A stretch of DNA of 22,500 nt from JAHEFT01 sp964443145 (GCA_964443145.1 CAYUBS010000038.1:1-22500), one strand, 5' to 3'. Counted from the stretch's first letter, positions 6,915 to 15,054 are shown. A program made the numbers and translations. The notes: generated from the sequence alone by a model not told the origin.

Positions 6915-8741
6915 TCAGGGTAAGAGGTTCATCGCGGCCAACATAGCCTGGAAACGCGGATTCTCACGTAACACGTCGTAAATGACCAATCGGTTCATGT
7001 GCACTCCATAGGGATCGCCCACTTCAAAACCACGTTCCAGGCTGTCCAGGGTCCGTTCTTCCTCGCCCAGAATCATTAAATACAGCGATTTATACATAGC
7101 CCCGTCTGGTAGCTCCTCCCAGTTCTCCATCATCTCTACGGCACGTGGTTTGAGCTCGGGATTTTCCAACGCATCAGCCACGGCAATGGATGGGGCTGGA
7201 TCAAGATTTTCTGTAATTCCTAATTGCCTGGCAAAACGCCTGGCCTCGTCATAGTTGCCGGTCCTTAAGTTGAGGATTTCCAGGTTAGCCTGGATATTAC
7301 CCCGGTCCGGCGCCATTGGTAGAGCGATGGCGTATTGATCAAAGGCCTCTGGGAAGCGGTCGGCGCCGAGTAAAATCCAACCCTTGACGTGTGCGATAAC
7401 CACCGACAGTGGATCAAGCTTTGCAGCGATATCCAGTTGCTCAAGTGCTTCATCTGTCCGGCGCAGCACAGCCAGCAGTTCGCCATACCACTGGCGGGCG
7501 GTGGCATACCCGGGCTCCAACTCGATGGCGCGTTGAAAATCGGCCATCGCGCCCTGGTAGTCGTATTCAAACATAAACCGGATGTAGGCGCGGGCCGTCA
7601 GGGCCCGGGCGGAATCGGGATTGATAGCCAGGGCTCTATCGGCCGCTTCGATACCTTTGGGTACGAATTCTTCAATGGAACCTACCCTGTACTCGGGTAT
7701 CAGTGCATAAGCATCGGCCAGCGCTGCCCAGGCCTGGTCATACTCCGGATCGATCTCGACCGCCTCGATCAGGGACGTCGTCGCAGACAATAAAAGGGGG
7801 CCGCTACGCTGATTCCACAGGTGCCGCCCCAGCAGGTACTTGTTATAGGCCTCGACATTGGTGGTTGAATGATTCGACAGGGATTGCTTCTCATCAACAC
7901 TCAAAGTGACTTTCAGTGCGCCTACGATTGCCTGGGCGATCTCGTCCTGGACGGTGAAAATATCGTCGAGTTCGCGGGTATAGGTTTCCGACCAGAGGTG
8001 GGTGTCGGAGTTTACGTCGATCAGCTGCGCCGTCACCCGGATGCGGTTGCCGGATTTGCGCACGCTGCCTTCCAGTACATGGTCGACTTTCAGTTCCCGC
8101 CCGATTTCCGTCACCTTCTTGTCGCTGTCTTTGAAGGTGAAGGAAGATGTGCGCGAAGGAACCCTCAGGCCCTCCACACGCGCCAGCACATTCAGGAGTT
8201 CTTCAGAGATGCCGTCAGAAAAGTATTCCTGCTCCTCATCGGCTGACATGTTCACAAACGGTAATACAGCGACCGAACGGTCGTTGGAAAAGGCGGGCTC
8301 CTCCGCCGGCGCCCCGGCTTTGGCTGCCCTAATCTCCTCGACTTCCGCAATGGACGGCGAAGGGCTTGTCACGGTTTCCTGTCGCTGCGGGTCAATGAAC
8401 TTGTCTACCAGCAGAAGCACTACCGCCAGGGTCAGAAAAGCAATGATTGCCCGGTCCAGCTTACGGCCGGTGTTCGGTGTAACGGACTGGCTGCGGTCTA
8501 TTTCGGATTCACGCTTGATGCCTTCGGGCGTCATTTCGAACACCCAGGCAAAAATCAGGAAAACCGGGAACGCGACCAGGGCCGCCATCACGAATACCTG
8601 CAGGATCCAGTCCGGCGCGGCGATCACTTCCAGTGAAAAATCGACAATCTGCAGCAACACCCACGCGGCCAGCACGTAGGCAATACCCACGCGAAACACG
8701 TTACGACGCCTCAACTCTCTGAAAAAACTCACTTTAGCCAT
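6915..8741 (-). CDS. Membrane TPR protein with FlgO/TolB-like domain (first paralogue)
   Basis: A 608-residue protein starting MAKVSFFREL at 8741. The N-terminal module has RRRNVFRVGIAYVLAAW, membrane helices near 17-35, 45-66 and 98-114, and the FEMTPEGIKRESEIDR linker. This module is common in proteobacterial 'adenylate cyclase-like' TPR proteins, although no cyclase domain is present. Residues about 154-280 form a FlgO/TolB-N-like domain: RSVAVLPFVNMSAD, then FSDGISEELLNVLARV, then a LEGSVRKSGNRIRVTAQLID-type strand pair. From about 295 onward there are TPR units. A longer frame runs back to 8933, but its first 64 codons cross a gene remnant in the wrong frame, so ATG 8741 is preferred; GGGAAG lies just upstream. 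Role is probably assembly or sensing at the inner membrane. A second paralogue lies at 18201-20294. Confidence 0.85.
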   Translation of the reverse strand: MAKVSFFRELRRRNVFRVGIAYVLAAWVLLQIVDFSLEVIAAPDWILQVFVMAALVAFPVFLIFAWVFEMTPEGIKRESEIDRSQSVTPNTGRKLDRAIIAFLTLAVVLLLVDKFIDPQRQETVTSPSPSIAEVEEIRAAKAGAPAEEPAFSNDRSVAVLPFVNMSADEEQEYFSDGISEELLNVLARVEGLRVPSRTSSFTFKDSDKKVTEIGRELKVDHVLEGSVRKSGNRIRVTAQLIDVNSDTHLWSETYTRELDDIFTVQDEIAQAIVGALKVTLSVDEKQSLSNHSTTNVEAYNKYLLGRHLWNQRSGPLLLSATTSLIEAVEIDPEYDQAWAALADAYALIPEYRVGSIEEFVPKGIEAADRALAINPDSARALTARAYIRFMFEYDYQGAMADFQRAIELEPGYATARQWYGELLAVLRRTDEALEQLDIAAKLDPLSVVIAHVKGWILLGADRFPEAFDQYAIALPMAPDRGNIQANLEILNLRTGNYDEARRFARQLGITENLDPAPSIAVADALENPELKPRAVEMMENWEELPDGAMYKSLYLMILGEEERTLDSLERGFEVGDPYGVHMNRLVIYDVLRENPRFQAMLAAMNLLP

Positions 8742-8790
8742 ACTTCCCAAAATCGACCGGCCTATTCTGCCACAAGCGCCATCTGTGGGT

Positions 8791-8969
8791 TCAGCGCATC
8801 TGATCGAATGAGTAACGACAAAGGGCATTGACTGTTTTACGATTTGGCTTATCAAGGCCGTATGAATAAAAATTGTTGCCCATGACCTCCCTGGTCGCTT
8901 CCAATTCCTGTCCATACCAGGGCAGCGCATCAAAAGCCCAACCCATCTCGGTCATTTGATGATAAGTCA
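8791..8969 (-). pseudogene. Remnant of a substrate-binding-protein gene (3' fragment)
   Basis: Positions 8801-8969 align without gaps to 17133-17301 inside the gene at 17057-18193. The last 136 bases (8834-8969) are identical. All six mismatches fall in 8801-8833. Read on the minus strand it encodes residues about 298-353 of that protein (TYHQMTEMGWAFDALPWYGQ and onward). It then ends in its own tail RYSFDQMR and a TGA at 8793-8791, whereas the intact gene continues for 25 more residues. There is no start and no N-terminal half. The mismatches are largely synonymous or conservative (KTVNAL versus KTIDAL), so it looks like the end of a once-functional paralogue. Confidence 0.85.
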
Positions 8970-8973
8970 AAGG

Positions 8974-9030
8974 ACATCCGGCATCGTTCGGTTCAGTGAC
9001 GCTTATGGCCGGCGGCAGCTTGAATTTTGA
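8974..9030 (+). pseudogene. Remnant of a Rossmann-protein gene (3' fragment)
   Basis: Positions 8974-9017 match 6841-6884, the 3' end of the Rossmann-protein gene, at 41 of 44 bases. In the same frame it reads TSGIVRFSDAYGRRQLEF and then TGA at 9028-9030, against TSGIVRFSDAYDRRQ in the intact copy. Of the three differences, two are silent (GTA/GTT, CGA/CGG) and one changes Asp to Gly. The rest of the gene is absent. It lies four bases after the substrate-binding-protein fragment, in divergent orientation. Confidence 0.75.
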
Positions 9031-9115
9031 TTGAAGCGCACTATCTCTTGCCCATCATGTTCAGTGTAAAATTGGCTTAATTCATTTTGGAATGTGCTCC
9101 GGAGGCATATAGATA

Positions 9116-9574
9116 ATGCGATATTTGATCCTGATAATCGTTGGTCTGCTGTTGACACCAATGGCCTGGGCCGTCGAAGCCCTGTCAACAGAAGAACTGA
9201 TTTCGCACTGCGACAAGTACCATGACCAGGAAGCTGAAACGGACCGGGTCTTTTGTGTGCGCTACATCCAGGGTTTTATCGATGGCGCCGTGGCTACCGA
9301 TAAGCGCGTGGCGCAGAATGTTGTCAAGGAATACGAAGAGGAAGAAACCTTCACTCAACGCGCCATCCGCACCCGGATTGGCAGCCGCCTCAATCGCTAC
9401 GGCTCCTCCGTCTACGCGGAGTTTTGCCTTGGTGACCCGATACCGCTGAAAGAAGTCGTCGAGCACGTCGTAGACAGTCTGGCAGATGAAAACCTGGTCG
9501 CAAACAACCCGCTTGCACGGGACGTGGTGTATCGGATGCTGCGTGCAGACTATCCCTGCAAGCAGGACGACTGA
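9116..9574 (+). CDS. Exported Rap1a/Tai-like domain protein
   Basis: A 152-residue protein with signal peptide MRYLILIIVGLLLTPMAWA. The mature part carries the pattern of the Rap1a/Tai family. This comprises a first cysteine (HCDKYH), then FCVRYIQGFIDGA with a second cysteine, a third cysteine in AEFCLGD, and a C-terminal helix ending MLRADYPC. In characterised members (Serratia Rap1a, Tai4-related) such proteins neutralise type VI effectors in the periplasm, but many homologues are solitary with unknown roles. No toxin or secretion gene is visible here. GGAGG at 9101-9105 sits ten bases before the ATG. It ends six bases before the first antiporter gene, so it is probably the first gene of that transcript. 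Family resemblance fair to good; an immunity function is not supported by context. Confidence 0.68.
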   Translation: MRYLILIIVGLLLTPMAWAVEALSTEELISHCDKYHDQEAETDRVFCVRYIQGFIDGAVATDKRVAQNVVKEYEEEETFTQRAIRTRIGSRLNRYGSSVYAEFCLGDPIPLKEVVEHVVDSLADENLVANNPLARDVVYRMLRADYPCKQDD

Positions 9575-9580
9575 ACCGGC

Positions 9581-10105
9581 ATGAGCTCCACATCGAACAC
9601 CCCGGTCCAAGCCCAATCGACCCGGGCCTACCTGGCGCGGGTAGTTCTGCTGGCCATCGTGTTGGCTGCAGCATGGCTGCTGTGGTCGGGCTTTTTCAAG
9701 CCGCTGATGCTGATGCTCGGGGCGTTCTCCTGCGTGATCGTGCTGATCACCGCACATCGCATGCACCTGTTCGACACCGACGTTTTTGCGCCGCGTTTCA
9801 CTTTAAGGCTGCTGCGTTTCTGGTTGTGGCTCGGGCGTGAGATCGTCCGCTCCAGCCTGGAAGTGACGCGTATCGTACTGAACCCGAAACTGCCGATCAG
9901 GCCGACGGTTGTCGAATTCGACTCACAATGCGAGCATCCGGTCGACCGCGTCATTTTAGGCAACTCCATTACCCTGACGCCCGGCACGCTGACACTCAGT
10001 CTCGACGAACAACGCTTCACCGTGCACGCATTGACCGAAGAGGGCGCCCGCGATATCGAGAGCGGCGAAATGGACCGTCGCGTCAGCGAATTGCGGAGCC
10101 GCTGA
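9581..10105 (+). CDS. mrpE: Mrp-type Na+/H+ antiporter subunit E
   Basis: A 174-residue membrane protein matching MrpE/MnhE in length. Three hydrophobic segments lie in the first 60 residues and around FTLRLLRFWLWLGREIVRSS. The family motif GNSITLTPGTLTLSLD follows near residues 127-142, with a cytoplasmic C-terminus after it. MrpE is a peripheral membrane subunit of the hetero-oligomeric antiporter, required for full activity in studied systems. First subunit gene of an operon ordered E-F-G-B-C-D-A-like. The next gene starts one base after its stop. Confidence 0.93.
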   Translation: MSSTSNTPVQAQSTRAYLARVVLLAIVLAAAWLLWSGFFKPLMLMLGAFSCVIVLITAHRMHLFDTDVFAPRFTLRLLRFWLWLGREIVRSSLEVTRIVLNPKLPIRPTVVEFDSQCEHPVDRVILGNSITLTPGTLTLSLDEQRFTVHALTEEGARDIESGEMDRRVSELRSR

Positions 10106-10106
10106 T

Positions 10107-10412
10107 ATGTACTACGTCGTCACCTTCGCCACACTGATCACCATGGCCCTGGCGCTGATGCGTGCGTTGATCGGGCCTACGGTCTACGACCGCGTTCTGA
10201 CCGTGAACATGTTCGGCACCAAGACCGTGCTGCTGCTTTCAGTCATTGCTTTTTTGGCCGGACGCCCGGATTTCCTCGACCTGGCGCTGGCTTATGCGCT
10301 GATCAACTTCATCGGGGTGCTGGCCGTCCTGGAATTTTTCAAATCGCGCGCCGCGCGCCGCGAACAGGAACAGCGCAACGAAGACGAAGACCGTCCAGGA
10401 GAAAATTCCTGA
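10107..10412 (+). CDS. mrpF: Mrp-type Na+/H+ antiporter subunit F
   Basis: A 101-residue protein with three membrane helices, the size and topology of MrpF/MnhF. Family signatures visible are GPTVYDRVLTVNMFGTKTVLL and DFLDLALAYALINFIGVLAVLEFF. The short charged tail (RREQEQRNEDEDR) is cytoplasmic. The subunit belongs to the small-subunit cluster next to MrpG in the complex. Its stop and the next start share one base (TGATG). Confidence 0.93.
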   Translation: MYYVVTFATLITMALALMRALIGPTVYDRVLTVNMFGTKTVLLLSVIAFLAGRPDFLDLALAYALINFIGVLAVLEFFKSRAARREQEQRNEDEDRPGENS

Positions 10413-10756
10413 TGGATGCAGGGCTGATCAATATGGTGCTGGACACCATTAGCTGGATTCTCCTCACAGCCGGCGCTTTCTTCGTGCTGGTGGGCGGTAT
10501 CGGCGCTCTGCGTATGCCGAATCTCTATACCCGCATGCACGCTGCAAGTGTCACCGACACCATGGGCGCTGTCCTGGTGCTCAGCGGCATAATGGTCCAG
10601 GCCGGCTTGACGCTTGCGACCATTAAACTGGCTGCCATTTTATTGTTCCTGCTGATCACCAGCCCGACTTCGTCCTATGCGCTGGCGCATGCCGCTCTGC
10701 TGGCGGGAATCAAGCCGGATGCCGGCTCTGCGGCTGACAGTGAGGATCACGCATGA
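10412..10756 (+). CDS. mrpG: Mrp-type Na+/H+ antiporter subunit G
   Basis: A 114-residue protein with three membrane helices, equivalent to MrpG/MnhG. The signature GIGALRMPNLYTRMHAASVTDT lies near residues 29-50, followed by LLFLLITSPTSSYALAHAA, both characteristic. AGGAG at 10397-10401 precedes the ATG by ten bases. It overlaps the next gene by four bases. Confidence 0.93.
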   Translation: MDAGLINMVLDTISWILLTAGAFFVLVGGIGALRMPNLYTRMHAASVTDTMGAVLVLSGIMVQAGLTLATIKLAAILLFLLITSPTSSYALAHAALLAGIKPDAGSAADSEDHA

Positions 10757-11742
10757 TCGTGATCTTCGGCATATTCCTGCTGACACTGCTGGTGATCACA
10801 GCTATAGCCATAGTCCGCACCCGCAATCTTTTTGTTGCGGTGATGCTGCTGGGTATCTACAGCCTGCTGATCGCGCTCAATTTCTTTATCATCGACGCAG
10901 CGGACGTCGCTCTCACCGAAGCCGCGGTCGGCGCGGGAATATCCACCGTGTTATTTCTCGGTGCGCTTGCGCTGACTTCCGAGCATGAGAGAGTGGCGAC
11001 CAAACACAGGGCTCTATCGGTGGCCATCGTAGTCTGCGCGACACTGGTAGTGCTCTATGCAACCTTCGATAAACCGACCTTTGGCGATCCCAATGCACCG
11101 GTCCACCAGCATGTCGCTCCCTGGTACCTGGAGAACGAACCGAAACTTATCGACATTCCCAACGTGGTGACGGCGGTGCTGGGAAGTTTCCGCGGTTACG
11201 ACACTCTCGGCGAGGTATTTGTCGTGTTCACCGCCGGAATTGGCGTGCTGTTCCTGCTGTCGGCCAGGCCCGGTACCGGATCAACCCGACGTCGGGACAA
11301 ACTGGCCGATTCCGAGATCGGCCTGCAGGAAAACCTGATCCCGCGTGTTGTTGGGCGAATCCTGGTCCCGTTCATTCTGTTGTTCGGTTTGTATGTTCAA
11401 TTTCACGGCGAGTACGGTCCGGGCGGCGGCTTCCAGGCTGGCGCGCTGATCGCGGCGGCGTTCATTCTGTATGCACTGATCGAGGGTGAAAAGCGAACCC
11501 TGGAGGTACTACCTAAAAACGCCCTGATTGCACTAGCTTCGGCAGGTGCACTGCTTTATGGTGCTGTTGGCCTGGCCGGCATCCTGCTGGGATCCGAGTT
11601 TTTAAACTACTCGGTATTGGCGGCCAACCCGGTCACGGGGCAGCAGGTGGGCATCATCCTGATTGAGGCCGGTGTGGGCATGACGGTCACGGGCGTCCTG
11701 CTTCTGATTTTTCACGCCTTCGCGGCGAGGGACCAGGTCTGA
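10753..11742 (+). CDS. mrpB: Mrp antiporter fused subunit: DUF4040/MbhD + MbhE + MrpB
   Basis: A 329-residue protein, about twice the length of a plain MrpB. Residues about 1-100 correspond to the DUF4040/MbhD-like segment that in classical systems forms the middle of MrpA, with DVALTEAAVGAG and E56. Residues about 133-170 match the MbhE-like segment, with IPNVVTAVLGSFRGYDTLGE. From about residue 190 comes the MrpB/MnhB domain, with the hallmark HGEYGPGGGFQAG at 218-230. The C-terminal third of MrpA is therefore detached from the antiporter-like half, which is encoded separately at 13585, and fused to MrpB. This fits the split-MrpA operon class. It overlaps the preceding gene by four bases and the following one by one. 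Confidence 0.9.
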   Translation: MIVIFGIFLLTLLVITAIAIVRTRNLFVAVMLLGIYSLLIALNFFIIDAADVALTEAAVGAGISTVLFLGALALTSEHERVATKHRALSVAIVVCATLVVLYATFDKPTFGDPNAPVHQHVAPWYLENEPKLIDIPNVVTAVLGSFRGYDTLGEVFVVFTAGIGVLFLLSARPGTGSTRRRDKLADSEIGLQENLIPRVVGRILVPFILLFGLYVQFHGEYGPGGGFQAGALIAAAFILYALIEGEKRTLEVLPKNALIALASAGALLYGAVGLAGILLGSEFLNYSVLAANPVTGQQVGIILIEAGVGMTVTGVLLLIFHAFAARDQV

Positions 11743-12098
11743 TGCAGGTTCTCGGCATTTTCTATTACTGGGTTTTTGCCGTTTTGCTGATGATCGGTTT
11801 CTACGCTGTGGTCGCCAAGATCAACCTGGTAAAAAAGCTGATCGGCCTGTCGATCTTTCAGTCAGCCGTGTTTCTGCTGTACATCACGATGGGCAAAGTC
11901 ACTGGCGGCACGGCCCCCATTTACCAGGATGAGGTCGTCGGCCAGCTGTTCTCAAATCCACTACCGCAGGTGCTGATCCTGACGGCGATCGTCGTCGGTA
12001 TTTCCACCACCGCACTGGGTCTCGGGATCGTTATCCGCATCAAGGAAGAGTACGGCAGCATCGAGGAACAGGACATTCAGGAGATCGACCGGCGGTGA
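11742..12098 (+). CDS. mrpC: Mrp-type Na+/H+ antiporter subunit C (NuoK-like)
   Basis: A 118-residue three-helix protein homologous to NuoK of complex I. Visible family landmarks are GLSIFQSAVFLLYITMG, then GTAPI, then NPLPQVLILTAIVVGISTTAL and the tail RIKEEYGSIEE. NuoK-type subunits contribute glutamates to the lateral ion path between the large antiporter subunits. The next gene overlaps by four bases with a GTG start. Confidence 0.93.
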   Translation: MQVLGIFYYWVFAVLLMIGFYAVVAKINLVKKLIGLSIFQSAVFLLYITMGKVTGGTAPIYQDEVVGQLFSNPLPQVLILTAIVVGISTTALGLGIVIRIKEEYGSIEEQDIQEIDRR

Positions 12099-13588
12099 TT
12101 TCTCTGGAACCCCATCTTCCGGCACTCCAGGTAGTGGTGCCGATGCTGGTCGCACCCATAGTCGTGATGTTGCGCCCGCGCGGACTGGCCTGGGCGGCCA
12201 CCACGGTCGCCAGCCTGATGGCGCTGGCGATTGCCATCGCACTGACACATGGCGTCTTGTCGGGCGAGTTCTACGGCTATGCGATGGGAGGTTGGGAAGC
12301 GCCATACGGCATTGAACTTCGCGTCGATGCATTCAGTGCACTCATCCTGTTGGTCGTTACCGGAGCCTCCAGCCTTGCACTGCTGGCCGGCAAGGCCAGC
12401 ATTGACCAGGCCATAGAAACAGATCGCCAGCCCTTGTTTTATTCTGCCTGGCTACTGGTTCTCAGCGGTCTGGCCGGGATACTAGTGGCGGCCGACGCCT
12501 TCAATATTTTCGTTTTCATGGAGATCTCATCCCTGGCCAGCTACGTGGTGATCGCCGGCGGAACCGACCGACGGGCGCTGCCGGCTGTCTTCAAGTACCT
12601 GATCATGGGCACCATCGGTGCGACTTTTTACCTGATTGGCATCGGATTGATTTACATGATGACCGGCACTCTGAACCTGGCCGACATGGAAATGCGTATT
12701 CATGAAGTGGCGGATCAGCGGCCGATCCTGGTAGCGGCCGGCTTTATAACCGTGGGCCTGGCGCTCAAGGCCGCGGTATTTCCGCTGCATGTATGGCTGC
12801 CCAATGCCTATACCTATGCGCCGCACGCAGTCACCGTGTTCCTTGCTGCCTGTGCCACCAAGGTTTCCCTGTACGTGTTACTGCGTTTCGATTTCGTGGT
12901 GTTCCAGCAGAACCTGCTGGGCCATGAATTCCAGTTCGCGGCTTTCCTGATGCCACTAGCGGTATTGGCTATCCTGGCCGGATCAGCCGTTGCGCTGTTC
13001 GAATCGAATATCAAGCGCCTGCTCGCCTACTCCTCCATTGCCCAGATCGGCTATATCCTGCTGGGTGCAAGCCTGGTCAGCCTGACCGGCTTGTCGGCGA
13101 GCCTGTTGTACATGTTCAACCATGCACTGGCAAAGGGAACGTTGTTCCTGGCCGTGATGGCCCTGGCGATGCGTTATTCCAAACTTCATTTGAAGCACCT
13201 GGCCGGTGCGGCGCGGCATATGCCGTGGACCATGGCAGCCCTGGTTATTGGCGGTCTCAGCCTGATCGGGGTGCCCGGTACTGCGGGGTTCATCAGCAAG
13301 TGGTACCTGGTAGCAGCAGCACTGGAGGCCGGTCCCCTGGGTTTCTTCCTGATAGCGGTCATCGTGATTGGCTCACTGATGGCGGTGGTTTATATCTGGC
13401 GCATCATCGAGTCCGCCTGGTTCGGACAGGAGGTGGAAACGGATGCCGTGATTCGTGAAGCTCCCGTAACCATGCTCGCGGTCATCTGGCTGGCGGCGCT
13501 GGCCAACATCTATTTCGGATTGTTCACCAAGCTGCCGCTTGAACTGGCAACAGGGGCAGCCCAATCGCTCCTGGGACAACTGCCATGA
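12095..13588 (+). CDS. mrpD: Mrp-type Na+/H+ antiporter subunit D (NuoN/NuoM-like)
   Basis: A 497-residue, roughly 14-helix subunit of the NuoL/M/N family and of normal MrpD length. The TM5 glutamate is E143 (FVFMEISSLASY). The TM7 lysine is K225 in GLALKAAVFPLHVWLPNAY. The TM8 lysine is K256 (ATKVSLY). All three charged residues needed for proton movement in characterised relatives are therefore present. The start is GTG at 12095, within the TGA overlap of mrpC, supported by AGGAG at 12079-12083. It forms the primary antiport module together with the A-like subunit encoded next. Confidence 0.92.
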   Translation: MISLEPHLPALQVVVPMLVAPIVVMLRPRGLAWAATTVASLMALAIAIALTHGVLSGEFYGYAMGGWEAPYGIELRVDAFSALILLVVTGASSLALLAGKASIDQAIETDRQPLFYSAWLLVLSGLAGILVAADAFNIFVFMEISSLASYVVIAGGTDRRALPAVFKYLIMGTIGATFYLIGIGLIYMMTGTLNLADMEMRIHEVADQRPILVAAGFITVGLALKAAVFPLHVWLPNAYTYAPHAVTVFLAACATKVSLYVLLRFDFVVFQQNLLGHEFQFAAFLMPLAVLAILAGSAVALFESNIKRLLAYSSIAQIGYILLGASLVSLTGLSASLLYMFNHALAKGTLFLAVMALAMRYSKLHLKHLAGAARHMPWTMAALVIGGLSLIGVPGTAGFISKWYLVAAALEAGPLGFFLIAVIVIGSLMAVVYIWRIIESAWFGQEVETDAVIREAPVTMLAVIWLAALANIYFGLFTKLPLELATGAAQSLLGQLP

Positions 13589-15054
13589 ATCCGGAGTCCC
13601 TGATACTCGCGGCTCTGATCGTACCGCTGGCCGGTGCACTGCTGATCGGACTGGCCGGAAGAATCAGTCCCAACCTGCGCGAGTTGGTCACTCTGACCAC
13701 GGCCGGCCTGCTGATTTTCTGTGTCTGGAGCCTGCTGCCGACCCTTTACCAGGGCGGGCGGCCAGGCGTACATTTGGTCGAAGTGTTACCCGGCATTGAC
13801 ATCGCTTTCCGCGTCGAACCACTGGGCATGATGTTCGCGGCCCTGGCTTCCGGCCTGTGGCTGGTCAATTCGATTTACTCGATCGGATACATGCGCGGCA
13901 ACAATGAGAAGAAGCAGACCCGTTTTTACGTGATGTTTGCGGTCTCGCTGGCCGCCACCATTGGGATAGCCTTTTCCGCCAACCTGTTCACACTATTCCT
14001 GTTCTACGAGGCATTAACGCTGTCTACTTACCCGCTGGTGTCGCACAAGGGCGACGCAGCCACGGTGAAGTCCGCACGGGTTTACCTGGGCATCCTTATC
14101 TCAGCCTCTATCGGCTTGCTGTTACCCGCGATTATCTGGACATACTCCGTGGCGGGTACCGGCGATTTCACGGTTGGCGGTATCCTGCGAGGCCACGTTG
14201 AAGGACCTGCGGTCGGGTTGCTGCTGGGCCTGTTCGTATTTGGCGCCGCGAAGGCAGCGGTGATGCCGGTACACCGCTGGCTGCCGGCAGCAATGGTCGC
14301 GCCAACACCGGTCAGCGCCCTGCTGCACGCCGTCGCCGTGGTCAAGGCCGGCGTGTTCACCATCACCAAGGTGATCGTCTACATATTCGGCATCGATTTC
14401 CTTTTCTCTGAACCCAGCAGCGGCTGGTTGTTCTACGCGGCGGCATTTACCATCGTGGCCGCCAGCCTGGTTGCTTTGCGCCAGCAAAACCTGAAACGCC
14501 TGTTGGCCTATTCAACCATAGCCCAGCTGTCCTACGTGGTGATGGCTGCCGCTATTTTGAAGCCGTTGGCCGAAGTAGGCGCCGCCATGCACATGCTGGC
14601 CCACGCTTTTGGCAAAATTACGCTGTTCTTCGCTGCCGGCGCCATCTACACAGCCTCTAGAAAAACCGAGCTGAGCCAGTTGCGCGGCATCGGGCGGCGC
14701 ATGCCAATCACGATGACTGCTTTTACCATTGGCGCGCTGAGCATGATTGGCGTTCCGCCAACGGCGGGTTTCGTGTCCAAGTGGTACATCCTGGCCGGGG
14801 CCTTCCAGGCGGAAAACTACGTCGCGCTGGCCACGATAATTGCCAGCACAGCGCTGAATGCGGCCTATTTTCTCCCCATTGTTTACATGGCATGGTTCGA
14901 GAAAGATGAAACACCGCCCGGCAAGGAGCACGGCGAGGCGCCCTTCGCGGCCGTGCTCGCATTGACCATAACAGCGATGCTGACGATCGCATTTTTTATG
15001 TACAGTGCCCCGGCCTATGAACTGGAATCGCAACTGGTAAGAGGGCTGCCATGA
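13585..15054 (+). CDS. Mrp antiporter large subunit, MrpA N-terminal-like (NuoL-like)
   Basis: A 489-residue polytopic protein of the NuoL/M/N family. The segment after TM7 reads KAAVMPVHRWLPAAMVAPTP and then VSALLHAVAVVKAG, which is the NuoL/MrpA type rather than the MrpD type (WLPNAY). E142 (LFLFYEALTLSTYP) is the TM5 glutamate, K223 the TM7 lysine and K254 the TM8 lysine, so all key charges are kept. It is much shorter than full MrpA (about 800 residues) because the DUF4040/MbhE part is carried on the fused gene at 10753. Automated pipelines would often call it a second MrpD. It overlaps its neighbours by four bases on both sides. Confidence 0.87.
   Translation: MNPESLILAALIVPLAGALLIGLAGRISPNLRELVTLTTAGLLIFCVWSLLPTLYQGGRPGVHLVEVLPGIDIAFRVEPLGMMFAALASGLWLVNSIYSIGYMRGNNEKKQTRFYVMFAVSLAATIGIAFSANLFTLFLFYEALTLSTYPLVSHKGDAATVKSARVYLGILISASIGLLLPAIIWTYSVAGTGDFTVGGILRGHVEGPAVGLLLGLFVFGAAKAAVMPVHRWLPAAMVAPTPVSALLHAVAVVKAGVFTITKVIVYIFGIDFLFSEPSSGWLFYAAAFTIVAASLVALRQQNLKRLLAYSTIAQLSYVVMAAAILKPLAEVGAAMHMLAHAFGKITLFFAAGAIYTASRKTELSQLRGIGRRMPITMTAFTIGALSMIGVPPTAGFVSKWYILAGAFQAENYVALATIIASTALNAAYFLPIVYMAWFEKDETPPGKEHGEAPFAAVLALTITAMLTIAFFMYSAPAYELESQLVRGLP

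Noticed and set aside
8002..8679. A 225-codon plus-strand frame
   Set aside because: It lies antisense within the TPR/FlgO gene, is rich in Ser/Thr/Arg from shadow codons and has no recognisable domain.
6915..8741. Adenylate cyclase
   Set aside because: Proteins with this N-terminal module are often labelled so, but no class III cyclase catalytic domain is present in either paralogue.
8742..8933. A 64-codon N-terminal extension of the TPR gene at 6915-8741
   Set aside because: It runs through the binding-protein remnant in a different frame from the original gene, and the paralogue at 20294 starts at the position equivalent to 8741.
8791..9030. Mobile element, attachment site or regulatory repeat
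   Set aside because: The repeated sequences are in-frame pieces of protein-coding genes with their own stops. No inverted termini, target duplication or transposase is seen.
9116..9574. Type VI secretion immunity gene
   Set aside because: The fold matches Rap1a/Tai, but no effector, VgrG, Hcp or PAAR gene is in the window, so an immunity role was not claimed.
9185..9766. A 193-codon minus-strand frame
   Set aside because: It is antisense to the Rap1a-like gene and mrpE, both of which show clear family motifs and signal or membrane segments.
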